The notes under the pieces are model-generated. The model was not told the origin of the DNA. It did no database searches and was given only the letters and a program-made list of their open reading frames with translations. Positions 34,414 through 41,579 of a stretch of 64,000 bases of DNA are shown here, piece after piece. A program made the position numbers and the translations under genes. The stretch covers positions 85,554-149,553 of the forward strand of contig UQGL01000003.1 in the NCBI GenBank assembly GCA_900540595.1, in the 5' to 3' direction. The DNA is from an uncultured Oscillospiraceae bacterium (GTDB taxonomy: Bacteria; Bacillota; Clostridia; Oscillospirales; Ruminococcaceae). Positions within the stretch are counted from its first letter, which is position 1; every line of letters starts with the position of its first letter.

Positions 34414-35121
34414 TTACTCTTTCACAAGGGTGCCGACCATCTCGCCCTGCACAGCCTTGGCGATATTTTCGGGCTTACCCAGATCAAACACAAGGATGGG
34501 CAGGCCGTTATCACGGCAGAGGGTCGCGGCCGTGGAGTCCATGACGGCCAGACGCTCGTCCAGCACGCGGGTAAAGGTCAGCGTATCATAGCGCACGGCA
34601 TCGGCATACTTGTGGGGGTCCTTATCGTAGACACCGTCCACCATCGTAGCCTTGAACATGGCATCGGCGCTGATCTCCAGTGCGCGCAGCGCGCTGGCCG
34701 TATCGGTGGAGAAGATGGGGTTGCCGGTGCCGCCGCCGAACACAACGATCTTGCCGCTCTCCAGCGCAGCGATGGCCTTGTCGCTGGTGAAGCACTCGGC
34801 CACCTGCGGCATAAAGGAGCTGGTCATGACAACGGCCTCCACGCCCTGCTGGCGCAGTGCATCCTTGACGGCCAGCGCGTTCATGACGGTAGCCAGCATG
34901 CCGATCTTGTCGGCGTCCATGCGGTCCATTTTGCCGCTGGAACGGCCGCGCCAGAAGTTGCCGCCGCCCACAACAATGCCGATCTGCGCACCCAGATCGT
35001 GCGCCGCCTTGATGCCGGCACAGATAGAGGCGATGGTTTCCTCATCAAAGCCCGTGCCCTTGGGGCCGGAAAGTGCCTCGCCGCTGACCTTCAGAAGAAT
35101 ACGTTTATACTGAATTGCCAT
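34414..35121 (-). CDS. pyrH: UMP kinase
   Basis: Phosphorylates UMP to UDP; hexameric amino-acid-kinase fold. 235 residues. Motifs: RILLKVSGEAL, GIVVGGGNFWRG, GMLATVMNALA and GGGTGNPIFSTDTA. It starts after AGGTGGTG and has its own promoter. It is the first gene of the pyrH-frr-cdsA-dxr-rseP-ispG block; tsf and rpsB, often upstream, are absent here. Confidence 0.97.
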   Translation of the reverse strand: MAIQYKRILLKVSGEALSGPKGTGFDEETIASICAGIKAAHDLGAQIGIVVGGGNFWRGRSSGKMDRMDADKIGMLATVMNALAVKDALRQQGVEAVVMTSSFMPQVAECFTSDKAIAALESGKIVVFGGGTGNPIFSTDTASALRALEISADAMFKATMVDGVYDKDPHKYADAVRYDTLTFTRVLDERLAVMDSTAATLCRDNGLPILVFDLGKPENIAKAVQGEMVGTLVKE

Positions 35122-35195
35122 AAAAACACCACCTGTAGTTATTTTGGCGGTCTACCCTGCCGTACAGGCATAGTAAACCATTCTTTTTGTATTAC

Positions 35196-35224
35196 ATTTT
35201 ACAATAATTTACGCACAAAGTAAA
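35196..35224 (-). promoter_or_regulatory. Promoter of pyrH
   Basis: TTTACT (35219-35224), 17-nt spacer, TAAAAT (35196-35201) on the minus strand, about 75 nt before the start. Confidence 0.75.
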
Positions 35225-35279
35225 GCGGTGCAGCAAAAAAAGCACCGCTTCCCTGCCGGGACAACGGTGCCATGTCATT

Positions 35280-36083
35280 TTACAGCAATTCCTGCGCCCG
35301 CAGCACAGCCAGCTCACGGCGCAGCGCCAGCCGCCGGGTCTGCCGCTCGGCCATGCGCTCCACGGGGGATTCCAGCATCAGGTCATCGAGCAGCGGCGCG
35401 GGCGGCAGGGTGAAGCGCAGCTCCGTGCCCGGCCCCGGCCCCACGGCCAGCGACCAGCCCATGGCCTTTGTGTAGGCCGCGATAAGCGGCAGCCCCAGCC
35501 CGCCCGCATAGAGCAGCCGGGCGCTCCAGCAGCCATCGGTCAGCAGCGCCTTTGCATCGGGCGGCAGACCGGGACCGTTGTCCCGGTAGCAGAACAGCCC
35601 GGGCTCACAGCGCAGCGTAATGCAGGCCCCCGCGTCTGCGGAGAGCGTGTTGGAGATCAAATTCGTCATCAGGCCGTTCAGAAGGGCCGCATCCCCCACC
35701 GTGGGCAGCACGCTCTGCCCGGCGGTCTGCAGCTCGATCGTGAACGGCAGGTCATACCGGGCGGCCTCCTCCCGCAGGATGTCGCAGATCTCATCCAGCT
35801 GGCTCAGCAGGTCGATGGGGCGCGGCACGCAGGTGCTGTGCAGCACGGCGGCTGTCGCCGCATCGGAGGCCTGATCCCCCAGACGGCGCGCGCTGAGCAG
35901 CTGCGTCTGCATATCCCGCACAAGCTGCGCCATTCCGGCGCGGTCTGCCGGGCTCAGGGGGTGTTCAAGCTGGTCAAGCAGGACCTCAAAAGCGTTTTCC
36001 ATGCCGTCAAACACACGGCGGAACCGGCCGCGCAGTCCGCCGCGCAGGGCCAGCAGGTCTGCCTTGCTCTGCTTTTCCTCCAT
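35280..36083 (-). CDS. Soluble histidine-kinase-type ATPase protein
   Basis: 267 residues, no membrane segment. Residues 1-100 are helical, and residues 110-230 form a GHKL ATPase domain: N-box LMTNLISNTLSA, G1 box RDNGPGLP and G2 box GGLGLPLI. The first part has an HSTCVPRPIDLLSQL segment but no clear H-E/D-x-x phospho-His box, so autokinase activity is uncertain. It is the last gene of a three-gene operon, 15 nt after the Spo0A-like gene. A role as kinase, phosphatase or anti-factor for that protein is inference. Confidence 0.75.
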   Translation of the reverse strand: MEEKQSKADLLALRGGLRGRFRRVFDGMENAFEVLLDQLEHPLSPADRAGMAQLVRDMQTQLLSARRLGDQASDAATAAVLHSTCVPRPIDLLSQLDEICDILREEAARYDLPFTIELQTAGQSVLPTVGDAALLNGLMTNLISNTLSADAGACITLRCEPGLFCYRDNGPGLPPDAKALLTDGCWSARLLYAGGLGLPLIAAYTKAMGWSLAVGPGPGTELRFTLPPAPLLDDLMLESPVERMAERQTRRLALRRELAVLRAQELL

Positions 36084-36098
36084 GGAAAACGCCTCCCT

Positions 36099-36893
36099 TT
36101 ATCGTTCTGTCATACCGCGCAGCTGCTGAAGCATTCCTTTAAAAAGCTGTCCGTTGGAAAGCACACCGTCCTCCGGGCGGCCGCACCGCAGGCAGAGCGC
36201 CCGGTACGCATCGGTGCCGCGCCTTGCCATGCCGGCGGATAGCCGGTTCAGTGCTGAGGTCACCGTTCCGACCTCGATGTCCTCCTCCGTTGCGACATAC
36301 TGCTGCAAAACGCCGATCGGCTGCGGCTTGTCCGCATACAGGGCGTAGAGCAGCATCCGCTCGGCGTAGCGGTAGCCGTTCAGGGTCGTGGGTGCGCCGA
36401 GGCTTTCCAGCACATCCTCACAGCAGCGGCGCAGCCGGTAGAGCCGGTTTTCTTCCTCATCGGTGCCCATGCGGTAGATCTCATCAAAGAGGTTTTTCAT
36501 GCCGTAGGGGCGCAGCATGATCTCATACCGGGAGAACAGCCCCAGCGCACGGCGGGCGGCCGTCTCCTCCGGCACAGGCACAAGTACCAGCACAGCCGGC
36601 TGCGGCTTCAGATCCATTTTGCCGATCTCCTGCAGCACCTGCGTCACGGCAGGCTTTGTGAGCAGCGCATCCAGCACCAGCACCTGCGGGCGAAGGCCGC
36701 CGTGCAGCAGCTCCAGTACCTCCTGCCCGGTGGATGCGATTGCCGCCGCGCGGACCTCCTCGCTGTGGGTCCGGGCAAACAGCTGCATCGTATCCCGGTC
36801 AAGGCGGGAGCCGAACGCAAAAAGTGCCACAACGGCCGGTGTTTCCGGGAGTTTGGCCTGCCCGGCAGCCTTGTCCATCAATGCCACTGCCAT
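36099..36893 (-). CDS. Spo0A-like response regulator with degenerate receiver
   Basis: 264 residues, the length of Spo0A. The C-terminal part (about 155-260) matches the Spo0A DNA-binding domain: LESLGAPTTLNGYRYAERML, a middle helical part with VTSALNRLSAGMARRG and SNGQLFKGMLQQLRG. The N-terminal receiver keeps an Asp in VLVLDALL at the phosphorylation position but lacks the usual acidic pair at the start (FAFGSRLDRD), so it may not bind Mg or be phosphorylated normally. ATG 36893 lies 1 nt after the upstream stop, so translation is coupled. It is probably a paralogue rather than the main Spo0A. Confidence 0.82.
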   Translation of the reverse strand: MAVALMDKAAGQAKLPETPAVVALFAFGSRLDRDTMQLFARTHSEEVRAAAIASTGQEVLELLHGGLRPQVLVLDALLTKPAVTQVLQEIGKMDLKPQPAVLVLVPVPEETAARRALGLFSRYEIMLRPYGMKNLFDEIYRMGTDEEENRLYRLRRCCEDVLESLGAPTTLNGYRYAERMLLYALYADKPQPIGVLQQYVATEEDIEVGTVTSALNRLSAGMARRGTDAYRALCLRCGRPEDGVLSNGQLFKGMLQQLRGMTER

Positions 36894-36894
36894 C

Positions 36895-37167
36895 TCAGCC
36901 CACCGCCCATCCGCAGATATCCCGGAGGATCGCTGGCATCTGGTTAGGCTCCACCGCGTTTTCATACAGAAAGCGTGTCAGCATCCCGGCGCGCTCCTCC
37001 CCTGTGTCGCACAGCATCCGCTCCACCGGCGGTTCTTCATCACGCTGCACGCAGATGACAAAGGCGTCCGCTTCGCGCAGCAGTGAATAGGTCACGGTCC
37101 CAGCCGCCTGCAGGTCTGCCAGCGCAGAAAATTCCCGCCGATAGCTTGCGATCCGTTGCGTATCCAT
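36895..37167 (-). CDS. Hypothetical protein, 90 residues, first gene of the Spo0A-like operon
   Basis: Small soluble protein starting MDTQRIASYRREFSALADLQ. A strong GGAGGGAG precedes ATG 37167. It has a mixed alpha/beta pattern (TVTYSLLREADAFVICVQRD) and a C-terminal helix. I do not recognise the family. Tight coupling to the Spo0A-like gene suggests it acts with that protein. Confidence 0.7.
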   Translation of the reverse strand: MDTQRIASYRREFSALADLQAAGTVTYSLLREADAFVICVQRDEEPPVERMLCDTGEERAGMLTRFLYENAVEPNQMPAILRDICGWAVG

Positions 37168-37213
37168 ACAAAAATCTCCCTCCACATAATGTCGCTCCCG
37201 TTTGCTTAAAAAT

Positions 37214-37318
37214 ACTATAGTGCAACACCTGTGCAGGTTCAATCCAAACCGCATATACGATTTTATACGGTCAGGGCAAGATTTGTATTATTATAGCACT
37301 ATTTATAGTGTAGCGCAA
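37214..37318 (-). promoter_or_regulatory. Two promoters of the Spo0A-like operon with inverted repeat
   Basis: Proximal: TTGAAC (37237-37242), 17 nt, TATAGT (37214-37219). Distal: TTGCGC (37313-37318), 17 nt, TATAAT (37290-37295). The spacer of the distal promoter contains the inverted repeat CACTAT-AA-ATAGTG, a likely regulator site. Confidence 0.65.
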
Positions 37319-37406
37319 TAAGCGTGCGGAAAACAGCCGTCCGCAATAAAAATCGTATGTTACACGACCTGTCCCTCTTTGGCCCCACAAAATTCTTGTT
37401 TTGCTC

Positions 37407-37435
37407 TTGACTTTTTGCGCAAAATGGATTACACT
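37407..37435 (+). promoter_or_regulatory. Promoter of tRNA-Ala
   Basis: TTGACT (37407-37412), 17-nt spacer, TACACT (37430-37435). Confidence 0.8.
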
Positions 37436-37454
37436 GGTTTAGTCGCAAAGACAT

Positions 37455-37530
37455 GGGCCTGTAGCTCAGTTGGGAGAGCGTTCGGTTCGCATCCGAGAGG
37501 TCAAGGGTTCGAATCCCTCCAGGTCCACCA
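37455..37530 (+). tRNA. tRNA-Ala (CGC)
   Basis: Acceptor GGGCCTG/CAGGTCC, D stem GCTC/GAGC, anticodon loop TTCGCAT (anticodon CGC, codon GCG), T loop GGTTCGAATCC and an encoded CCA end. Confidence 0.96.
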
Positions 37531-37531
37531 G

Positions 37532-37562
37532 AAATCCCGCCGTATTCCGGCGGGATTTTTTG
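37532..37562 (+). terminator. Terminator after tRNA-Ala
   Basis: Stem AAATCCCGCCG/CGGCGGGATTT with a short loop, followed by TTTTTG. Confidence 0.92.
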
Positions 37563-37580
37563 TTTATACGGCGCTTTGTA

Positions 37581-37616
37581 TTGACACCAGCAGTTTGGAT
37601 AGTTATAATTAGAACT
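37581..37616 (+). promoter_or_regulatory. Promoter and operator of the marR-TSUP operon
   Basis: TTGACA (37581-37586), 17 nt, TATAAT (37604-37609). The -10 lies inside a dyad, AGTTATAATTAGAACT (37601-37616), the expected kind of site for autorepression by the MarR protein. Confidence 0.82.
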
Positions 37617-37649
37617 GTTCTTTTTATCACTTGCAAAGGAGGGCTTCCT

Positions 37650-38081
37650 GTGCTGCCTGTATTATCCTATATACAGCACTACAAAAAATACTATACCGCG
37701 CAGTTTGAGGCCGCCTCTGCGGCATACGGGCTCAACCAGTTGGAGATCGACATCCTGCTGTTTCTGCACAACAACCCTGAATGTCACACCGCCGGGGACA
37801 TCTGCCGCTACCGCGGTCTGGCAAAATCCAATGTATCGGCGGCGGTGGAGCGGCTGCGCGCGCGCGGCGTGCTGACGGTCTCCCCTGCGCCGGACAACCG
37901 CCGCCAGCGGTTGCTGGGCTTTACTGCGGACGGTCAGCGCATCACCGCCGCGCTGGCGGAGATCCAGCACCGCACGGTCGAGCCGCTGTTTGCGGGCTTT
38001 ACGGCACAGGAGCAGCAGACGCTGCAGGACTATCTGCGCCGCATGGATGCAAACCTCCTGCGGGAGCTGAACAAGGAGTAA
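37650..38081 (+). CDS. MarR family transcriptional regulator
   Basis: 143 residues from GTG 37650, which is preceded by AAAGGAGG; the open frame upstream runs into tRNA-Ala and is rejected. Winged helix-turn-helix with LNQLEIDILLFLHNNPE, recognition helix LAKSNVSAAVERLRARG and wing PDNRRQRLLGFT. It precedes the TSUP permease gene by 4 nt, so it probably controls that transporter. Confidence 0.9.
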   Translation: MLPVLSYIQHYKKYYTAQFEAASAAYGLNQLEIDILLFLHNNPECHTAGDICRYRGLAKSNVSAAVERLRARGVLTVSPAPDNRRQRLLGFTADGQRITAALAEIQHRTVEPLFAGFTAQEQQTLQDYLRRMDANLLRELNKE

Positions 38082-38085
38082 GAAT

Positions 38086-38859
38086 ATGACCTATCTGGTA
38101 GCATTTATCGTCTGCTTTATCGCGGGCATCGGGGCCGGGCTGGGCACCGGCTTTGCCGGCATGAGCGCTGCGGCGGTCATCAGCCCCATGCTCATCACCT
38201 TTTTGGGCATGGACCCCTACATGGCTGTTGGCATTGCATTGGCCAGCGATGTGCTGGCCAGCGCAATCTCTGCCTATACCTACGGCAAAAACGGAAATCT
38301 GGACATCAAAAACGGCGCCGTCATGATGGCCTCGGTGCTATGCTTCACGCTGGTGGGCAGCTATGTGGCCAGCCTCGTGCCCGGCACCACGATGGGCGGC
38401 TTTTCCACTTTTATGACCCTTCTGCTGGGCGTCAAGTTCATTGTGCGGCCGGTCATGACCACCAAAAGCGCAATGAACGCCGTGAGCGCAGAGAAGCGGT
38501 TTGTGCAGTCCCTGCTCTGCGGTGCGGGTGTCGGGTTCATCTGCGGGTTTATCGGCGCAGGCGGCGGCATGATGATGCTGCTGCTCCTGACCTCGGTGCT
38601 GGGGTATGAGCTGAAAACCGCCGTGGGCACCAGCGTCTTTATCATGGCTTTTACGGCGTTCACCGGCTCGGCCAGCCATTTCGCCATCGGCGGTATGCCG
38701 GATGTATTCTGCCTGATCTGCTGTGTGCTGAGCACGCTGCTCTGGGCGCGCATCGCCGCCAAGTTTGCCAACAAGGCTGCGCCCGCCACCCTGAACCGTG
38801 CCACCGGCGTTGTACTGGTCGTACTGGGGGCGGCGATCCTGGCAGTGAATTATTTGTAA
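38086..38859 (+). CDS. TSUP (TauE/SafE) family permease
   Basis: 257-residue membrane protein with about eight helices. The family repeat is visible twice: GIGAGLGTGFAGMSAAAVISP in the first half and FICGFIGAGGGMMMLLLL in the second. Such proteins move sulfite, sulfonates or other organic anions; the substrate here is unknown. It is in an operon with a MarR regulator, which often answers to an aromatic or anionic ligand. Confidence 0.9.
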   Translation: MTYLVAFIVCFIAGIGAGLGTGFAGMSAAAVISPMLITFLGMDPYMAVGIALASDVLASAISAYTYGKNGNLDIKNGAVMMASVLCFTLVGSYVASLVPGTTMGGFSTFMTLLLGVKFIVRPVMTTKSAMNAVSAEKRFVQSLLCGAGVGFICGFIGAGGGMMMLLLLTSVLGYELKTAVGTSVFIMAFTAFTGSASHFAIGGMPDVFCLICCVLSTLLWARIAAKFANKAAPATLNRATGVVLVVLGAAILAVNYL

Positions 38860-38916
38860 GAATGCCGCGCTCTATGCAGCGATGCAGGAGCGAGCATTTT
38901 TCAGTAAGCATAAATA

Positions 38917-38949
38917 AGCCCCCGGACAGCTTCGCACTGTCCGGGGGCT
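38917..38949. terminator. Bidirectional terminator between TSUP gene and GH3 operon
   Basis: 13-bp stem AGCCCCCGGACAG/CTGTCCGGGGGCT with a short loop; ATCCTT follows on plus and TTATTT on minus. Confidence 0.85.
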
Positions 38950-38953
38950 ATCC

Positions 38954-39061
38954 TTATGCCTTCTTAGCCTCCCCTTCCGGGAAGACGACGAACAAGCCAC
39001 CCTCGCGCACCCATTGGGCGGCGGCAGGGTGCCTGGCTGCAAAGGCATTCCACGCTTTCAT
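38954..39061 (-). CDS. Small ORF, 35 residues, downstream of GH3 gene
   Basis: ATG at 39061 with GGGAG 5 nt upstream, starting 11 nt after the GH3 stop. The product begins MKAWNAFAARHPAAAQWVRE and ends in EGEAKKA. It is amphipathic with a hydrophobic centre (GGLFVVF). It ends right before the operon terminator. A good ribosome site and position support translation; function unknown. Confidence 0.5.
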   Translation of the reverse strand: MKAWNAFAARHPAAAQWVREGGLFVVFPEGEAKKA

Positions 39062-39072
39062 ACAGTCTCCCT

Positions 39073-41490
39073 TCAGCCGTTGCGCAGGCGGCGTTCCAGC
39101 TGCGCGTTCAGCAGCTGGTTCTTGACCGCCTCATAAATGACCCGCACAAGGCCGATGACCCAGAAACCCTTTGCCTCCAGCACGATGCCGTCCACCATGC
39201 CCATGCTGATGGCACCGCTTGTCATTTTGGCCAGCGCGCGCAGCGGCATGTTGTACTGGAACAGCACATTCAGATCGGGCTTGCCTTTTTTGAAGCTGGC
39301 GTTCAGCAGTGCTGTCAGCACGGCCCAGATCAGCCAGCCCAGCGGGCTGCGGCTGTGGTTCAGCTCGCCCAGCGTCATGTTGCGGTCGATTTTGACCTTA
39401 TCCTGCGGGATGGGATGTCCGAGCAGGGCCTCCCACTCGGCATCGGGCACATTCTGCACACTGCCGCTCTTGTAGTGCGGCAGCGCCTTGCCGGCATAGG
39501 GGTCGGGGGCATTGGTGCCGCGGATGTCAACATTGGCCGTCAGGCGGATGTCCGCGCTGGAGGCACCGACACGAACCTCATACCGGCCGCCCTCGACCTC
39601 CCAGCAGTCAGTTCTGGTGTTCCAGTAGCGGAACGCCTTGTCATCGAGCGGGAGCGTAACCGTGCATCTCTCCCCTGCCGCAAGCGACACCCTTGCAAAG
39701 GCCTTTAGCTCCTGCGCGGGGCGGAAGATCTCCGCACCGGGCTTTGCGATATAGACCTGCACGATCTCCGCGCCGTCACGCGCACCGGTGTTGGTCACGG
39801 TCAGGCTCACACTGTCGGCGGTGACCTTCAGGTCGGAATAGGCATAGCTTGTATAGCTCAGGCCGTAGCCGAACGGGAACGCCACCGGCACCCCGGCGGT
39901 CTGGTAATAGCGGTAGCCGACATACAGCCCCTCACGGTACTGCACGGTGCGGCCTACCCCGGCAAAGTTATCCTTGGCGGGGGTCTCCTCATAGGCATTG
40001 GCCCATGTCTCGGCCAGCTTGCCGCCGGGGTTGACCTTGCCGGTCAGCACATCCACCATGGCACCGGCACCGGCCTGCCCGCCCAGCGCCCCGTAGACGA
40101 GCGCCCTGCAGTGGGCCAGCCACGGCGTTTCCAGCGATGCACCGGCGTTCAGGACTACCACCGTGTTGGGGTTGGCCTGCTCGACCGCCTGCAAAAGCTC
40201 GATCTGGTTATCGGCAAGCTTCATGTCCACGCGGTCAAGACCCTCGCTCTCCTTGATCTCATCCAAACCCAGACAGAGCAGCACCGTGTCGGCCTTTTGG
40301 GCCAGTGCCACGGCCTGCGCCTTTTTGTCGGCATCGGGGCGGCCCTGACGGTCAAAGCCTGCGGCGAAGCCCGCGCACTGCAGCCCGCTCTGCGCAAGGC
40401 AATCAAGTAGCGTATCGACCTTGATAGAGTTTACGGCGCTTGAGCCGGCACCCTGATAGCGCGGCGTCTCGGCAAAGTCGCCGATAACGGCAACCCTTGC
40501 ACCGGCGGCCAGCGGCAGGATGCCGCCGTCATTTTTCAGCAGCACGGCGCTCTCGGCGGCGGCGCGGCGGGCCAGCGCATGGTGCGCATCGGCGTCAAAG
40601 CTGCGGCTGTGCTTTTGCACGGCAGCGCTTGTATCCAGCACCAGCGTCAGCAGCTCGTCCAGCCGGGCATCCACATCCGCCTCGGTGATCTTACCGCTTT
40701 GTACGGCAGCCAGCAGTTCCCGCACGGCGTCACCGCCGGAGGCGGGCATTTCCAGCGTGGAGCCGTTCTTTACGCCGAGCGCATGGTCGTTGGAGCCGCC
40801 CCAGTCGGTCACAACGGCACCGGAAAAGCCCCAGTCCCTGCGCAAAACATCCTGCAGAAGATGGGCGTTCTCGTTGGCATAGGTGCCGTTGACGAGGTTG
40901 TAGCTCGACATGATGGTCTTGGGCGCAGCCTCCTTGACCACGATCTCAAAGCCGGTCAGGTACAGCTCGCGCAGCGTGCGCTCGTCCAGAACGGAGTCGG
41001 ACGCCATGCGCCGCAGCTCCTGACTGTTGACGGCAAAATGCTTGGGGCAGGCTGCAATGCCCTCGCTTTGGATGCCCCGCACATAGGCGGCGGCCATCTT
41101 GCCCGAGAGATACGGGTCCTCGGAAAAATACTCAAAGTTGCGTCCGCACAGGGGGCTGCGCTTGGTGTTAAGCCCGGGGCCGAGCAGCACGGCAACCTCC
41201 TGCGCGGCAGCCTCCTCACCCATGGCGCGGCCGATCTCCTCGCCCAGTGCGGGATCCCAGCTGCAGGCCACGGTGGCCGCAGTCGGGAAGCAGGTCGCCG
41301 GCACGCTGGGGTTCAGGCCCAGATGGTCCGCCGCCCCGGCCTGCTTGCGCACGCCGTTCGGCCCGTCCGACAGGGTGATGGACGGCACACCCGCCTTGGG
41401 GCAGCCGCGCGTGGTGAAGGTACCCGCGCCTGAAAGCAGCGCGCATTTTTGTTCCAGATTCAGTTTTGCGATGATTTCAGCGTTTTTCAA
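39073..41490 (-). CDS. Glycoside hydrolase family 3 (beta-glucosidase-like)
   Basis: About 805 residues from TTG 41490, the codon placed 9 nt after AAGGAG; an ATG 22 codons earlier has no ribosome site. Usual GH3 order: TIM barrel (KRSPLCGRNFEYFSEDPYLS, KHFAVNSQE, nucleophile Asp in VVTDWGGSND), then the alpha/beta sandwich (LLKNDGGILPLA) and the fibronectin type III-like domain (PFGYGLSYTSYAY). A C-terminal extension of about 130 residues with a hydrophobic part (SPLGWLIWAVLTALL) follows. No signal peptide, so it acts on imported glycosides. It lies 89 nt downstream of a second GH3 gene. Confidence 0.92.
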   Translation of the reverse strand: MKNAEIIAKLNLEQKCALLSGAGTFTTRGCPKAGVPSITLSDGPNGVRKQAGAADHLGLNPSVPATCFPTAATVACSWDPALGEEIGRAMGEEAAAQEVAVLLGPGLNTKRSPLCGRNFEYFSEDPYLSGKMAAAYVRGIQSEGIAACPKHFAVNSQELRRMASDSVLDERTLRELYLTGFEIVVKEAAPKTIMSSYNLVNGTYANENAHLLQDVLRRDWGFSGAVVTDWGGSNDHALGVKNGSTLEMPASGGDAVRELLAAVQSGKITEADVDARLDELLTLVLDTSAAVQKHSRSFDADAHHALARRAAAESAVLLKNDGGILPLAAGARVAVIGDFAETPRYQGAGSSAVNSIKVDTLLDCLAQSGLQCAGFAAGFDRQGRPDADKKAQAVALAQKADTVLLCLGLDEIKESEGLDRVDMKLADNQIELLQAVEQANPNTVVVLNAGASLETPWLAHCRALVYGALGGQAGAGAMVDVLTGKVNPGGKLAETWANAYEETPAKDNFAGVGRTVQYREGLYVGYRYYQTAGVPVAFPFGYGLSYTSYAYSDLKVTADSVSLTVTNTGARDGAEIVQVYIAKPGAEIFRPAQELKAFARVSLAAGERCTVTLPLDDKAFRYWNTRTDCWEVEGGRYEVRVGASSADIRLTANVDIRGTNAPDPYAGKALPHYKSGSVQNVPDAEWEALLGHPIPQDKVKIDRNMTLGELNHSRSPLGWLIWAVLTALLNASFKKGKPDLNVLFQYNMPLRALAKMTSGAISMGMVDGIVLEAKGFWVIGLVRVIYEAVKNQLLNAQLERRLRNG

Positions 41491-41579
41491 GGGGACGCAC
41501 TCCTTTTTTAATAAGGCAATACCGCGCAATTTCAAGTCACGGTCATGCGCTTGCATTGTGCAGTATTGCGGGGTTATTC

